The notes under the pieces: generated by a model
Database searches by the model: none
Told to the model about the DNA's origin: nothing
Seen by the model: only the letters and a program-made list of their open reading frames with translations
Assembly: GCA_029945375.1 (NCBI GenBank)
Contig: CM057068.1
Coordinates: forward strand, 804,332-868,331
Direction of reading: 5' to 3'
DNA: 64,000 nucleotides
Source: Agaricus subrufescens
Lineage: Eukaryota > Basidiomycota > Agaricomycetes > Agaricales > Agaricaceae
Program-made: the position numbers and the translations under genes
Shown: piece by piece, positions 33,600 through 43,502 of the stretch
How the letters are laid out: each line of letters starts with the position of its first letter
Position numbering within the stretch: the stretch's first letter is position 1

Positions 33600-35373
33600 C
33601 TACTTCTTCGATGGGAACTGGCGTCGCAGCCAATCCCGATCGAAGCGATTGTTCCAGAACGGACACGAAGTGTCCGTGCTGGAGTGCGCCGAATTCTTCT
33701 TCTTTGCTGCAGAGCAGTTGGCGCAGTGATGGTCGTCCGGATTCCTCTTCATCACTATGGACGCCTGAATATGCGAGTCGGCCGAGTGCGGGCCCGTGCA
33801 ATGAGGACAGCATATGCCCTTAGAGTGGCATACGTCGGAATGATGGCCCCATCGTTGACAACGAGTGCGTAGAGCTGAGCCAGGCCGCGGGGCAGCGCCA
33901 CGGATTTGACAGTTACACCCGCCAATGAAGACGTGCTTACCAATGTAGTCCTGGGCCGTGCGGCCAGAGACGGAGTCTGCAATATCGACCCAAGCAATGC
34001 AAGTGTCGGACTTACGTGATGTCCGCATGAAGCGGATGGCGTGTTTGATGTGTGCAGATAAAGGTTTACCCACAGGGGAATTGTGCAACGTGATGGTGAA
34101 CGCCTCGCGCTGTGCTTGGAGCCATGTGGCGGGGGGAGCCAGAATGAGTGGTACGTCCAAAATCTTCAGATAGGACGTGGAAGTAGGAGTGGCGGACTGG
34201 AGCGGGATGAGTCCATTGGGGTCGACGAGGCGGCGTACATGCCTAAGCACGCACGCAGATTCGGGTTTAGAGAGAACTCGGGAGGCGGCAATAAAGATGC
34301 CGGAAGCCGAGTCAATGGAAGATTCCAGAATGACCTCAGACTTGAGGTCGTCCTTGAGGTGTCGGTTGCATTCCCGGAGGACATCGGGAGTGATATTAAT
34401 GGCACGGATCAAAGATCTGGCCGGTGGGTGAATGAGAACACCACGGCGCGAAGCGCCGTGGCTGGTGTGCTTGCCCTTGCGTGCGGGGGGCACGGCAGGA
34501 CACAGCGGGGGCAGAGGAGGGAGCCGGGGCTTTAGGAAGAGAGGGGACGGGGGCCGGCTTAGCCTTGAGATTGCTCTTGGGAGGTGCTCGAATGGCTGCG
34601 GGCGCAGCCGGGGCACGCTTCCTAGGAGCAGCTTCCTTTGGGGTGGACCCGGGTGACTGGATCCGGACTTTTTTCGGGACCGGAGTGGCTACCTCGTCCT
34701 CGGCCATAGGAGACCGAGGGCGACTTGAGGGAACGACTGGGGTCGAAGGGGGGAGGGGGGTGGTGGGCTTGACCGGGGAGGGGGGCGGCGGTCCAGCCTG
34801 AGCAATAAGCATTGCGAGCGCGACCTCGAAGGAGGTGTGGCCCGCCATGTTCTGAAATTCGAGATTCTTGTGAGCGCTACTTCGCAAGATAATGAAAATG
34901 AGACGAAGGAGCTCGCCAGCATAACCAGTGAAGTTCTCGTCGGGGGATGTGGTCTGCACGATGTCGGCGGCCGTCAACAGCATGTTGGCCAGATGATGCT
35001 TCTTTCCAGGCACCTGGGAGGGCAAGTAGATTGAAGCGGCCTTGGAGGCAGTAGAGAGCGCTGGCGAATTGAGGAGGTTCGTCAGATGCTCTGGTGTCAT
35101 TCCCCTGCCCTGGCGAGAGGACGAGGGGGTGGGGGTTACTGGGGTGGTGGGGAGCGGGGGGTCGTCACGAGCGATGGCCTTTCCAAATTTTGCACGCATC
35201 TTCTCAGCGCGCGTCATAGGCTTGGGCGGCGGAGCGTCCTCGGCCATTAAATGAGATGTGGACTCCTTGGCCTCCGCGAGAAGGCGTTCGAAGTCCGTAT
35301 CAGAGACGGCAGGGGCAGTGTCTTCAAACCAGTTGCCAGACGTGTCCATATCACTGCGTTTATTGCTACTCAT
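33600..35373 (-). pseudogene. LINE E7 ORF1 (type-1 gag-like), one frameshift
   Basis: ATG at 35373 (MSSNKRSDMDTSGNWFED). Both halves are open; a single indel in a G6 run (34485-34490, the codons for APARKGK) shifts the frame. Downstream lie the RRM-like domain, an intact CTRCQRWGHHSDVC knuckle, CPHCTGPHSADSH and HCANC..CPFWNN. The N-terminus is shorter than in E3 and E8, lacking the leading acidic repeat, so this is a sub-branch of type-1. Confidence 0.87.
34441..34461 (-). other. coding-region hairpin in E7 ORF1
   Basis: Perfect 9-bp stem CCACGGCGC/GCGCCGTGG with loop GAA (TTC on the coding strand), at the same codons as in E3 and E8. Confidence 0.6.
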
Positions 35374-35381
35374 AGCTCTTA

Positions 35382-35412
35382 CACTGAGGCTTCCAAAAGA
35401 GGAAGGTAGTGG
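35382..35412 (-). promoter_or_regulatory. LINE 5' hairpin, copy in E7
   Basis: CACT..CTTCC-TCTTTT-GGAAG..AGTG; outer stem one pair shorter than in E3. Confidence 0.72.
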
Positions 35413-35431
35413 TTTGAGTTCAAGAAGCGAT

Positions 35432-35957
35432 GGTGGAAAGGGAGTTGGAATCATCCATATGGAATCGTTCTAGCAGCTCCTTGATGTAGTGCTCTTGTGA
35501 GAGCGAAATAGTGCGCTTAGAACGGTCCTGCTTCACCTGAATACCCAGTAGCAGAGTGGTAGACCCGAGATCCCGCAGTTTGAAGTGGCTAGACAGCTCA
35601 GAGACAGCAGCAGAGACAGCAGAATCGCTTTTTGACACCAGAGTTATATCATCAATGAAGACAGGCACTATGACCTTGATGTCTCCCTTGGAATAAATGT
35701 AGATAGAGTTGTCGGAGCGAAGTCTGGAGTAGCCAATACCCTCTAGGACACTTCTGAGCTTCTTGCTCCATTGCCTGGCAGCCTGCTTAAGGCCATAGAG
35801 CAATTTTTGGAGCCTGAAGACCATATTAGGTCCCCCAGTGTGGTAGCCTTCTGGTTGTCTCATGTAGATCTCCTCTTCGAGTTCCCCATAGGTAAAGGCA
35901 GAAGAGATGTCAACGGAGCGCATTTTGAAGCCTTTTCTTGCAGCTAAGGCTACAATG
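35432..35957 (-). pseudogene. copia C3 reverse transcriptase, C-terminal part
   Basis: RSVDISSAFTYGELEEEIYMRQPEGY, LLYGLKQAARQWSKKL, VPVFIDDITLVSKS (catalytic Asp pair) and LSSHFKLRDLGSTTLLLGIQVKQ, open for 167 codons. Interrupted on the left by E7 and on the right by C4; the RT N-terminus continues at 43503. Confidence 0.87.
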
Positions 35958-36274
35958 TGTTAGAATGCCCCAAGCATTCAGTTATTAGAGTGACTGGACA
36001 ATTTGTTTTGTGTATATCTCGACTTAGAGTAAAGCGGACGCTTCCGCTCACGTGATAGATTAGTCAGCACATGTTGAACTTGCCTGTGGACGACTTAGAA
36101 GTCTTTAGCTTCTTATACTTGTCCACAGGTGAGCAATCTCTTTGTATTGTTGTTATAGCTTCTTATACTTGTCCACAGATTAACTGTGCTAATACTAGCT
36201 CAATTCTTATCTGATCCGCTCGATACTAGCGTCGTTAGGATCGCCACTGCGAACTCTACGTTCTACTTCCAACA
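35958..36274 (+). repeat. copia C4 5' LTR, subfamily A
   Basis: TGTTAGAATG...TTCCAACA. Contains a 9-bp inverted repeat CCTGTGGAC/GTCCACAGG (36083-36091, 36121-36129) and a 23-bp direct repeat starting TAGCTTCTTATACTTG at 36106 and 36156. These are candidate promoter elements, since they are also kept in the diverged LTR-B. Confidence 0.95.
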
Positions 36275-36286
36275 GGTTATGGGCCC
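36275..36286 (+). promoter_or_regulatory. copia C4 primer binding site
   Basis: GGTTATGGGCCC directly after the 5' LTR; same half-initiator-tRNA match as at 1659. Confidence 0.78.
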
Positions 36287-36408
36287 CAGCTTCTAACGAC
36301 CTACAAATCGACTTTTCATCCTTCAACCATCTTCAACTCAACACCTACTCTCTCCCTTTCCCTCCCCCCTCAAACTATTTTACTTCCCCTGCCCGCAATT
36401 TTGATCGT

Positions 36409-39103
36409 ATGGCTTCGGGTTTGCCAGCGTTCGTTAAGCTCAACGGGGAGAACTATGCCACGTGGTCCAGCGAGATGGAGGCCTGGCTACGTGCCTCAGG
36501 CCTATGGAGACTTGTTTCAGGCAAGCAGAGTGCTCCCACCATTCCCTCTTCCCCTACTGCCCAGGATTTCGCTTCCCAGTCACTTTGGGAGGATAAACTC
36601 GATAAGGCTGCTGGCTGGCTCTACTTAATGGTTGAAGAAGACCAAAGGGTGCATTTTGCAGGCATCCAGGATGATCCAATCAAGATGTGGGCTGCTCTGG
36701 AGGCTGTACATCGTCAGAAGAAGGCTGGAATGCGATTCAATGCCTATGATGAGCTGTTTAGCATCCGTAAACTCGAAGAGAAGTCCCTCCAGTTGCTTAT
36801 AAACCGTGTAGAGGGCTGCAAATGTCGTCTGAAGGAGCTCAGACCGGAGAAATTCACTCTAGATGAGCTGGATGATGAGCTGGCCTCTATGGCACTCATT
36901 AGGGCACTCCCGGACGAGTTTTCGGCCTTTACTTCGTCTCTCCTGCTTATGGACAAGCTGGACAAGACCACAATCCATCAGGCCTTTGTTACTGAGGATA
37001 TCCAGCGAAGGAAACGTGCTCAGGACGCCTTGGGAGGCTCCCAGGCCCTAGCAGCATGTTCTGGCTTCAAAAACGCGTCAGAGACCTGCGATTCCTATGG
37101 GAGGACTGGTCACAAGGTGGCTAACTGCTGGATGTTCGAAAAGGCGAAGAAACACACTCAGGAGGACGCTCAGAAGCCCAGAACTCGAGGAAACAAGGCC
37201 AACAAGGCCCAGGACAGCTCCAATGACTCCCCCACCGCTTCTGGAAGCTCTAGCTCGACTCCTGGTGCCGAAAAAGCGCAGAGAGTCCGAGAATTTGCTG
37301 GAAATGCAAGTGCTCCCTCCCCTACCTCTTCCCCTTCGCTCTCTGCCCCTCGATGCTGACTTCCACTGGCTTGCAGATACAGGGGCCACTTCTCATATGA
37401 CCCCCCACAAGCATTGGTTCAAATCCTACTCCCCCCATCGCATTCCCATTCGCTTAGCTGATAATTCAGTTGTTTACTCTGCTGGGGTGGGGTCTGTGGT
37501 CTTTGAGCCAGTTTTGAGCAGAAAAGTGGCTAGAGCAGTCGAGTTTACTAGAGTTTTGCATGTTCCTGCTCTCCAGAGCAACTTGCTGTCTTGTCTATAC
37601 CTTGCACAGCACAAGAATTTCATTATCACCATTTCTGCTCGTTCTATGGCCTTCTGCTGCAAGGGAACAACGCTTTTCGCCGCTACAATCCACCCTAACA
37701 ACTCTGCTGAGCTAGATGGCTCAACTTTGACCTCGGAGGCCGCTTTTTCGGTCTCTACACTCCCCTGTGACCTCTCCCTATGGCATCGTCGCTTTATTCA
37801 CCATAATGATGCTGATGTGAGGTCTATGGTGAACAAGGAGCTTGTTACAGGCCTCAAACTTGACTCTAAAGCATCCCCTGACCCCATTTGTGAGCCCTGC
37901 CTTGCTGGGAAGATGCATTCGCTTCCTTTCCCCTCCTCTACCAGCCATAATCGATCCCCACTCGAGCTGGTGCACTCAGACCTTCACGGACCGCTCCCAT
38001 TCACTTCCCACTCAGGCTACAAGTACTGGATAACGTTTATAGACGACGCAATGTGTTTCCGGGCTGTATATCTGCTGAAAAGCAAGTCAGAGGCCTTTGA
38101 AGCATTCAAAATCTACAAATCTTGGGCTGAAAACCAACTAGGAGTGAAAATGCACGCTCTACAGGATGACAAAGGCGGTGAATACATGTCTAAAGCCTTC
38201 CTGGCCTTCACAGAGCAATGTGGCATCGATAGAAGGCATTCTACTCGCAACAGGCCTCAGCAGAATGGTCTAGCTGAGAGAGCTAACAGAACTATGGGTG
38301 AAAGGATCACTGCAATGCTCTCTGAGTCGAAATTGCCTCCGAGTTTCTGGGGTGAATGCATCTCTTCTATGGTGCATGTATGGAATAGGCTTCCTATGTC
38401 GTCTCTCCCTGGTTCTACTCCCTTCCAAGCGTTCTATAAGCGAAAGCCCGACGTTTCCCACCTCCGAGTATGGGGGTGCACTGCCTACATGCATATACAG
38501 CGAGATAAACGCGATTCTCTTCAGCCCCACTACGAAAAATGTGTTTTCATAGGCTATCCTACTGGCTACAAGGGCTGGAAGTTCTATAACCCAGTCACCA
38601 AGCGTTCAATCATCTCTGAAAGGGCTGAATTCGATGAAAGGTACTTCCCTGGCACTTCTAGAGCTCAACTCGATGCTATTCCTTCATTTGCTGGCCCTCC
38701 CAGCTCTCCCGAAACTCCTATCGCTTCAGAGCCCTCTCCAGCGCTCCCCTCGTCGCATTTCGACTTCCCACCTCTCCAGGATGAAGGGGGTGGTATCTGG
38801 CCTCTCCCTGCACCGTCTCCGCTGCCTAGTTCGACTCCTGCAAGTGTTATTCCTCCTGAAGAGTCTAAAGCACCTCAGAATGCTCCTGAAGCTCCTGTGA
38901 TCGCTCCTGCATCTCCTGTGCTCATTCCTGCATCTCCTGTCGCTCCCTCTCCACTTAGAACGCCCCCACAACCTCCTGCACCGCTCCCTGTCACTCCTCC
39001 GACTGCTCCTGTGCCTGCTGAGCCTCCACGAGTCCCTAGGCGCACCAATCGAGTTAGACGACCCCCTGGTGAGTGGTGGAGGGTCAAGAACATTGACCTG
39101 CCT
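36409..39103 (+). pseudogene. copia C4 gag-protease-integrase
   Basis: ATG at 36409 (MASGLPAFVKLNGENYATWSS). Gag runs 310 codons; the knuckle reads CDSYGRTGHKVANC (second Cys lost). About 8 bases are missing near 37350 compared with C2 and the frame shifts; the next frame gives LDADFHWLADTGATSHMT (protease), the HHCC module (WHRRFIHHNDADVRSM..CEPCLAGK), and integrase D-D-E contexts FIDDAM, LQDDKGGEY and NRPQQNGLAERANRT, then HYEKCVFIGYPTGYKGW and the Pro-rich linker as far as LINE E8. Apart from the deletion it is open throughout. Confidence 0.9.
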
Positions 39104-39515
39104 TTTTTTTTTTTTTTGTATCAATGGCACCTCTCGGTGGACCTTTTATTCAAGTAGCTATATGACATCCGAGTAGATAATTTGGGCATACTACAAGAAT
39201 ATGGATGCCATGACACGTATCTGAGTGAAAACATTAAGCCCCTAACAACATGATTAAAGAAAAACGTATCCGGCAGAATAATCATCGCCTCGAAGAAAGA
39301 AAAAAGAAAAAACAAAGCAAAGTGAAAAGGAAATAATAGGTCCAAAAGAGAGGCGAGCGAAGCGAGCCTTAGCTCAAGCAAACACAAATCACCTACGTTC
39401 AGACTTGGATACGGCCCCGATTTTCTGTCGAGCTGGTTTGCAATCGCAGACGAGATGGCGAGGGAAAATGGTGGGTACCTGTGGCGTGTGCTCCCGAAAC
39501 AGGTGGTGAAACCTA

Positions 39516-41416
39516 TTACTTCTTCGATGGGAACTGGCGCTTGAGCCAATCCCGATCGAAGCAATTGTTCCAGAACGGACACGAAGTGTCTGTTGTGGAG
39601 TGCGCCTTATCCTTTTTCTTTGCTGCAGAACAATTAGCGCAATGACGATCGTCCGGATTCTTCTTCATCGCTATGGACGCCGGAATATGCGAGTCAGCCG
39701 AATGCGGGCCCGTGCAGTGAGGACAGCGTATGCTCTTAGAACGGCATACATCGGAATGATGGCCCCATTGTTGACAATGAGTGCATAAAGCTGAGCCGGG
39801 CCGCGGGGCAGCGCCGCGGATTTGACAGTTGCGCCCACCAATGAAGATGTGCTTACCAATGTAGTCCCAGGCCGTGCGGCCAGAGATGGAATCTGCTATG
39901 TCGACCCAAGCGATGCAAGTGTCAGACTTACGTGATGTCCGCATGAAGCGGACGGCGTGTTTGATATGAGCGGATAAGGATTTACCCACTGGCGAGTTGT
40001 GCATCGCGACGGTGAACGCCTCGCGCTGCGCTTGGATCCATGTGGCGGGGGGGGGGCCGGAATGAGTGGCACGTCCAAGACTTTTAGGTAGGACATGGAG
40101 GTAGGAGTGGCAGACTGGAGGGGGATGAGTCCGTTGGGGTCGACAAGGCAGCGTATATGCCTAAGCACACACGCAGATTCGGGTTTGGAGAGTACCCGGG
40201 AGGCGGCAATGAAAATGCCGGAAGCCGAGTCGGAAGAAGATTCTAGAATGACCTCAGACTTGAGGTCATCCTTGAGATGACTGTTGCACTCCCGGAGGAT
40301 ATTGGGAGTGATATTAATAGCATGGATTGTGGATCCGGCCGGTGGATGAACGAGAATGCCACGGCGCTTTGCGCCGTGGCTGGTGTGCTTGCCCTTGTGT
40401 GCAGGAGCACGGCGAGAGACAGCGGGGGCAGAGGAGGGAGCCGGGGCCTTGGGAAGGGAGGGGACAGAGGCCGGCTTGGCCTTGAGAGCGCTCTTGGAAG
40501 GTGCTCGAACAGCTGCAGGGGCAGCTGGGGCACGCTTTCCTAAAGCGGGTTGCTTGGGTGGTTCAGGGGGTGACTGGATCCGGACTTTCTTCGGGACCGG
40601 GGTAGTTACCTCGTCCTCGGCCATTGGGGACCGGGGACGCGATGAGGGAACGACGGGGGTGGAAGGGAGGAAGAGGGGGGTGGTGGGTTTGGCTGGGGAG
40701 GGTGGCGACGCCGCACCAGTTTGACCAATGATAATGGCAAGGGCCGTCTTGAATGAGCAGACTCCGGCCATGTTCTGGAAATCGATATTCTTGTGAGCGC
40801 CACTCGACAAGATAGTGAAAATGAGACATAGCAGTTTGTCGGCGTAGCTGATGAAGTTGTCGTCGGGGGGGGTTTGCTGGACAATGTCAGCGGCGGTCGA
40901 CAGCGACACAGCGAGTCCGTGCTTCTTTCCAGGTACCTTGGTAGGCGTGTAGATTGAAGCGGCACGAGGGGTCTTGGGGGTGGCTGGTGAGGCGATAGCC
41001 TCGAGCAGCGACTGAGCGGTCCCACCAGGCTGGCGAGAGCCTGATGGGGTGGGGGTGATGGGGGTGGATGGCCAGATCAGCGCCTTAGGTTGTCCGCGTC
41101 TGCGTTCAGCGCAAGTTTGGGCTTGAGGGGCGGGGGAATCCTCCTTCATGAGCCTGGAAATTGACTCCGATGCGTCCGCGAGGACGCGATTGAAGTCGGA
41201 TGAGGAGACGGCGGGGGCAGTGTCCGAGAACGAAACGTCCTTGGTCTTGCCCTTACCTGCTAGATGTGCACGCATCTTCACGATACGTGCGGCCTTTGGA
41301 GTCTCCAACTCCATCTCCAACGCTTCACCTGCAGCTCGCATAGTGGGCAGCAGCTTTGAGTCATCGTCGCTATCAGTCTCCCAGTTGCCAGAATCGAAAT
41401 CCTCGCAGGTATCCAT
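39516..41416 (-). pseudogene. LINE E8 ORF1 (type-1 gag-like), one frameshift
   Basis: ATG at 41416 (MDTCEDFDSGNWETDSDDDSKLLP). Open for about 455 codons to a G10 run at 40047-40056 (codons for APPAT), where the length is off by two relative to the expected run; the second frame completes the protein with CTHCQQWGHHSDVC, CPHCTGPHSADSH, HCANC..CPFWNN and FPSKK. Only this one lesion is visible, so the copy is young or the lesion is a base-calling error. Confidence 0.9.
40359..40379 (-). other. coding-region hairpin in E8 ORF1
   Basis: Perfect stem CCACGGCGC/GCGCCGTGG with loop TTT (+ strand). Loop differs from E3 and E7 while the stem is kept. Confidence 0.6.
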
Positions 41417-41450
41417 AGTGCAGAACGTATATTGCTCCAAGTACAGCTAA

Positions 41451-41484
41451 ACCACTGAGGCTTCCAAAACAGGAAGGTAGTGGT
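41451..41484 (-). promoter_or_regulatory. LINE 5' hairpin, copy in E8
   Basis: Outer ACCACT/AGTGGT and inner CTTCC/GGAAG stems; loop TGTTTT instead of TCTTTT. Confidence 0.74.
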
Positions 41485-41503
41485 AAGAAGTCAAGAAGTG
41501 ATG

Positions 41504-43161
41504 ACATTGACCTGCCTGGGGACAACCCAGAACTCGAAGAAGAGGCTGCTTTGCTTGTTGACAGTGATTTCTGCGATGTAGAGTTTGCTGGGACGGTTTC
41601 TAATGCGGATCCTCGCTCCTACAGGCTTGCTATGCAGTCTCCTGATCGCTCTCACTGGCAGGACGCTTGTAACACCGAGATTTTCAATCTGGAGGCCAAC
41701 AGGACCTGGGAACTCGTTGATTTGCCTCCTGGAAAGAAGGTAGTCAACTCTGGATGGGTATTCAAGGTTAAAAGGCATGCCGATGGCTCAATTGAGTGCT
41801 ACTTGGCTCGCCTTGTGGCTAAAGGCTTCTCCCAGCATCCAGGATTCGATTACACCGAGGTTTTTGCTCCTACATTCCGCCCTGCCTCCCTGCGCCTCAT
41901 TGTAGCCTTAGCTGCAAGAGAAGGCTTCAAAATGCGCTCCATTGACATCTCTTCTGCCTTTACCTATGGGGAACTCGAAGAGGAGATCTATATGAGACAA
42001 CCAGAAGGCTACCACACTGGGGGACCTAATATGGTCTTCAGGCTCCAAAAATGGCTCTATGGCCTTAAGCAGGCTGCCAGACAGTGGAGTAAGAAGCTCT
42101 GAGGTGTTCTAGAGGGTATTGGCTACTCCAGGCTTCGCTCCGACAACTCTATCTACATTTATTCCAAGGGAGACATCAAGGTCATAGTGCCTGTCTTCAT
42201 TGATGATATAACTCTGGTGTCTAAAAGCGATTCTGCTGTCTCTGCTGCTGTCTCTGAGCTATCTAGCCACTTCAAACTTCGAGATCTTGGGTCTACCACT
42301 CTGCTACTAGGTATTCAGGTGAAGCAGGACCGCTCTAAGCGCACTATCTCGCTCTCACAAGAGCACTACATCAAGGAGCTGCTAGAACGATTCCATATGG
42401 ATGATTCCAACTCCCTTTCCACCCCACTTGCACCTGGTTCTGAGCTCTCCGACATTGTGCCCTCTCTCGAGGAGCAGGCTGAGATGAAATCAGTTCCTTA
42501 TCTCTCTGCTGTAGGTGCCCTGCAGTATCTGGCCACCATGACTCGTCCCGACATTGCCTATGCTGTCTCCTACCTCGGGAGATTCAATCATAACCCTGCT
42601 CCTGCCCACTGGCTTGCAGTGAAGCATTTACTTCGCTATTTGAAGGGTACCCTGCACTACCAGCTTGTCTACAGAGGTGGTGACTCCGGGGAACTGTTTA
42701 CCACCTATTCTGATGCCTCTCACAGCGGCTGCAAGGCCACAGGTCAAGCTACAGGTGGATATGTGACCATTCTCTCTGGTGCTGCTGTGGGCTGGTCCTC
42801 AAAGCGTCAGCCTTTTGTGACTCTCTCAAGCACTGAGGCCGAGTTTGTGGCTGCTGTTGAGGCTGGAAAGGAAATCAAGTGGACTAGGAACATTCTCAGC
42901 GAGTTTGGCTACCCCCAGACACTTGCTTCAACTTTATTTGTTGATAACAAGTCTGGAATCAGTGTGGCAAAGAATCCTGAGCACCACGGGCGCATGAAAC
43001 ACCTGGATCTTCGGTTCTACTGGCTCCGGGAGGCTGTAGAACAAGGAATCATCGATCCCCTCTATGTTTCTGCTGATCAGCAAGTGGCAGACATTCTGAC
43101 CAAGGCTGTGGCACCAAAGGTGATTGATTTTGCTGTCCCGCTATTGGGACTTGGACACTAG
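41504..43161 (+). pseudogene. copia C4 reverse transcriptase and RNase H
   Basis: NRTWELVDLPPGKKVVNSGWVFKVKRHADGSIE, FAPTFRPASLRLIVALAA, MRSIDISSAFTYGELEEEIYMRQPEGY, then a TGA at 42100-42102 where other copies have Arg, then VPVFIDDITLV, TTYSDASHSGCKATGQATGGYV, LSSTEAEFVAAVEAGKEIKW, FVDNKSGISVAKNPEHHG and VADILTKA, ending LPLLGLGH-type at 43161. All RT and RNase H catalytic residues are present. A single stop prevents a full product unless read through. Confidence 0.92.
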
Positions 43162-43170
43162 ACTGCTTGG

Positions 43171-43182
43171 ATCAAGGGGGTG
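43171..43182 (+). promoter_or_regulatory. copia C4 polypurine tract
   Basis: ATCAAGGGGGTG immediately before the 3' LTR, the site where plus-strand DNA synthesis would be primed. The same purine run precedes the C3 3' LTR. Confidence 0.7.
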
Positions 43183-43497
43183 TGTTAGAATGCCCCAAGC
43201 ATTCAGTTATTAGAGTGACTGGACAATTTGTTTTGTGTATATCTCGACTTAGAGTAAACGGACGCTTCGTTCACGTGATAGATTAGTCAGCGCATGTTGA
43301 ACTTGCCTGTGGACGACTTAGAAGTCTTTAGCTTCTTATACTTGTCCACAGGTGAGCAATCTCTTTGTATTGTTGTTATAGCTTCTTATACTTGTCCACA
43401 GATTAACTGTGCTAATACTAGCTCAATTCTTATCTGATCCGCTCGATACTAGCGTCGTTAGGATCGCCACTGCGAACTCTACGTTCTACTTCTAACA
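43183..43497 (+). repeat. copia C4 3' LTR, subfamily A
   Basis: TGTTAGAATG...TTCTAACA, 315 bp, about 98-99 % identical to the 5' LTR of the same element and followed by CAATG. Confidence 0.95.
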
Positions 43498-43502
43498 CAA
43501 TG

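Larger units (their letters stand above)
33185..35431 (-). mobile_element. LINE E7, full-length type-1 gag-only element
   Basis: Perfect 15-bp duplication GGTGGAAAGGGAGTT at 33170-33184 and 35432-35446. Poly-T tail side at the left, 5' hairpin at 35382-35412. 2,247 bp with only ORF1 inside. Confidence 0.92.
39104..41503 (-). mobile_element. LINE E8, full-length type-1 gag-only element
   Basis: Perfect 14-bp duplication ACATTGACCTGCCT at 39090-39103 and 41504-41517 within the copia linker. Poly-T at left, CCATTGATACA tail, 5' hairpin at 41451-41484. 2,400 bp, no ORF2. Closest to E3. Confidence 0.93.
35958..43497 (+). mobile_element. copia element C4, complete, with LINE E8 nested
   Basis: 5' LTR 35958-36274, PBS, gag, protease, integrase, RT, RNase H, polypurine tract and 3' LTR 43183-43497, flanked by a perfect 5-bp duplication CAATG (35953-35957, 43498-43502). 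The target is the RT gene of C3 in opposite orientation. The LTRs differ by three substitutions and two 1-bp indels over about 316 bp, so this is the youngest copia here. Without E8 it would be about 5.1 kb. Coding capacity is broken by a small deletion in gag and a stop in RT. Confidence 0.95.
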
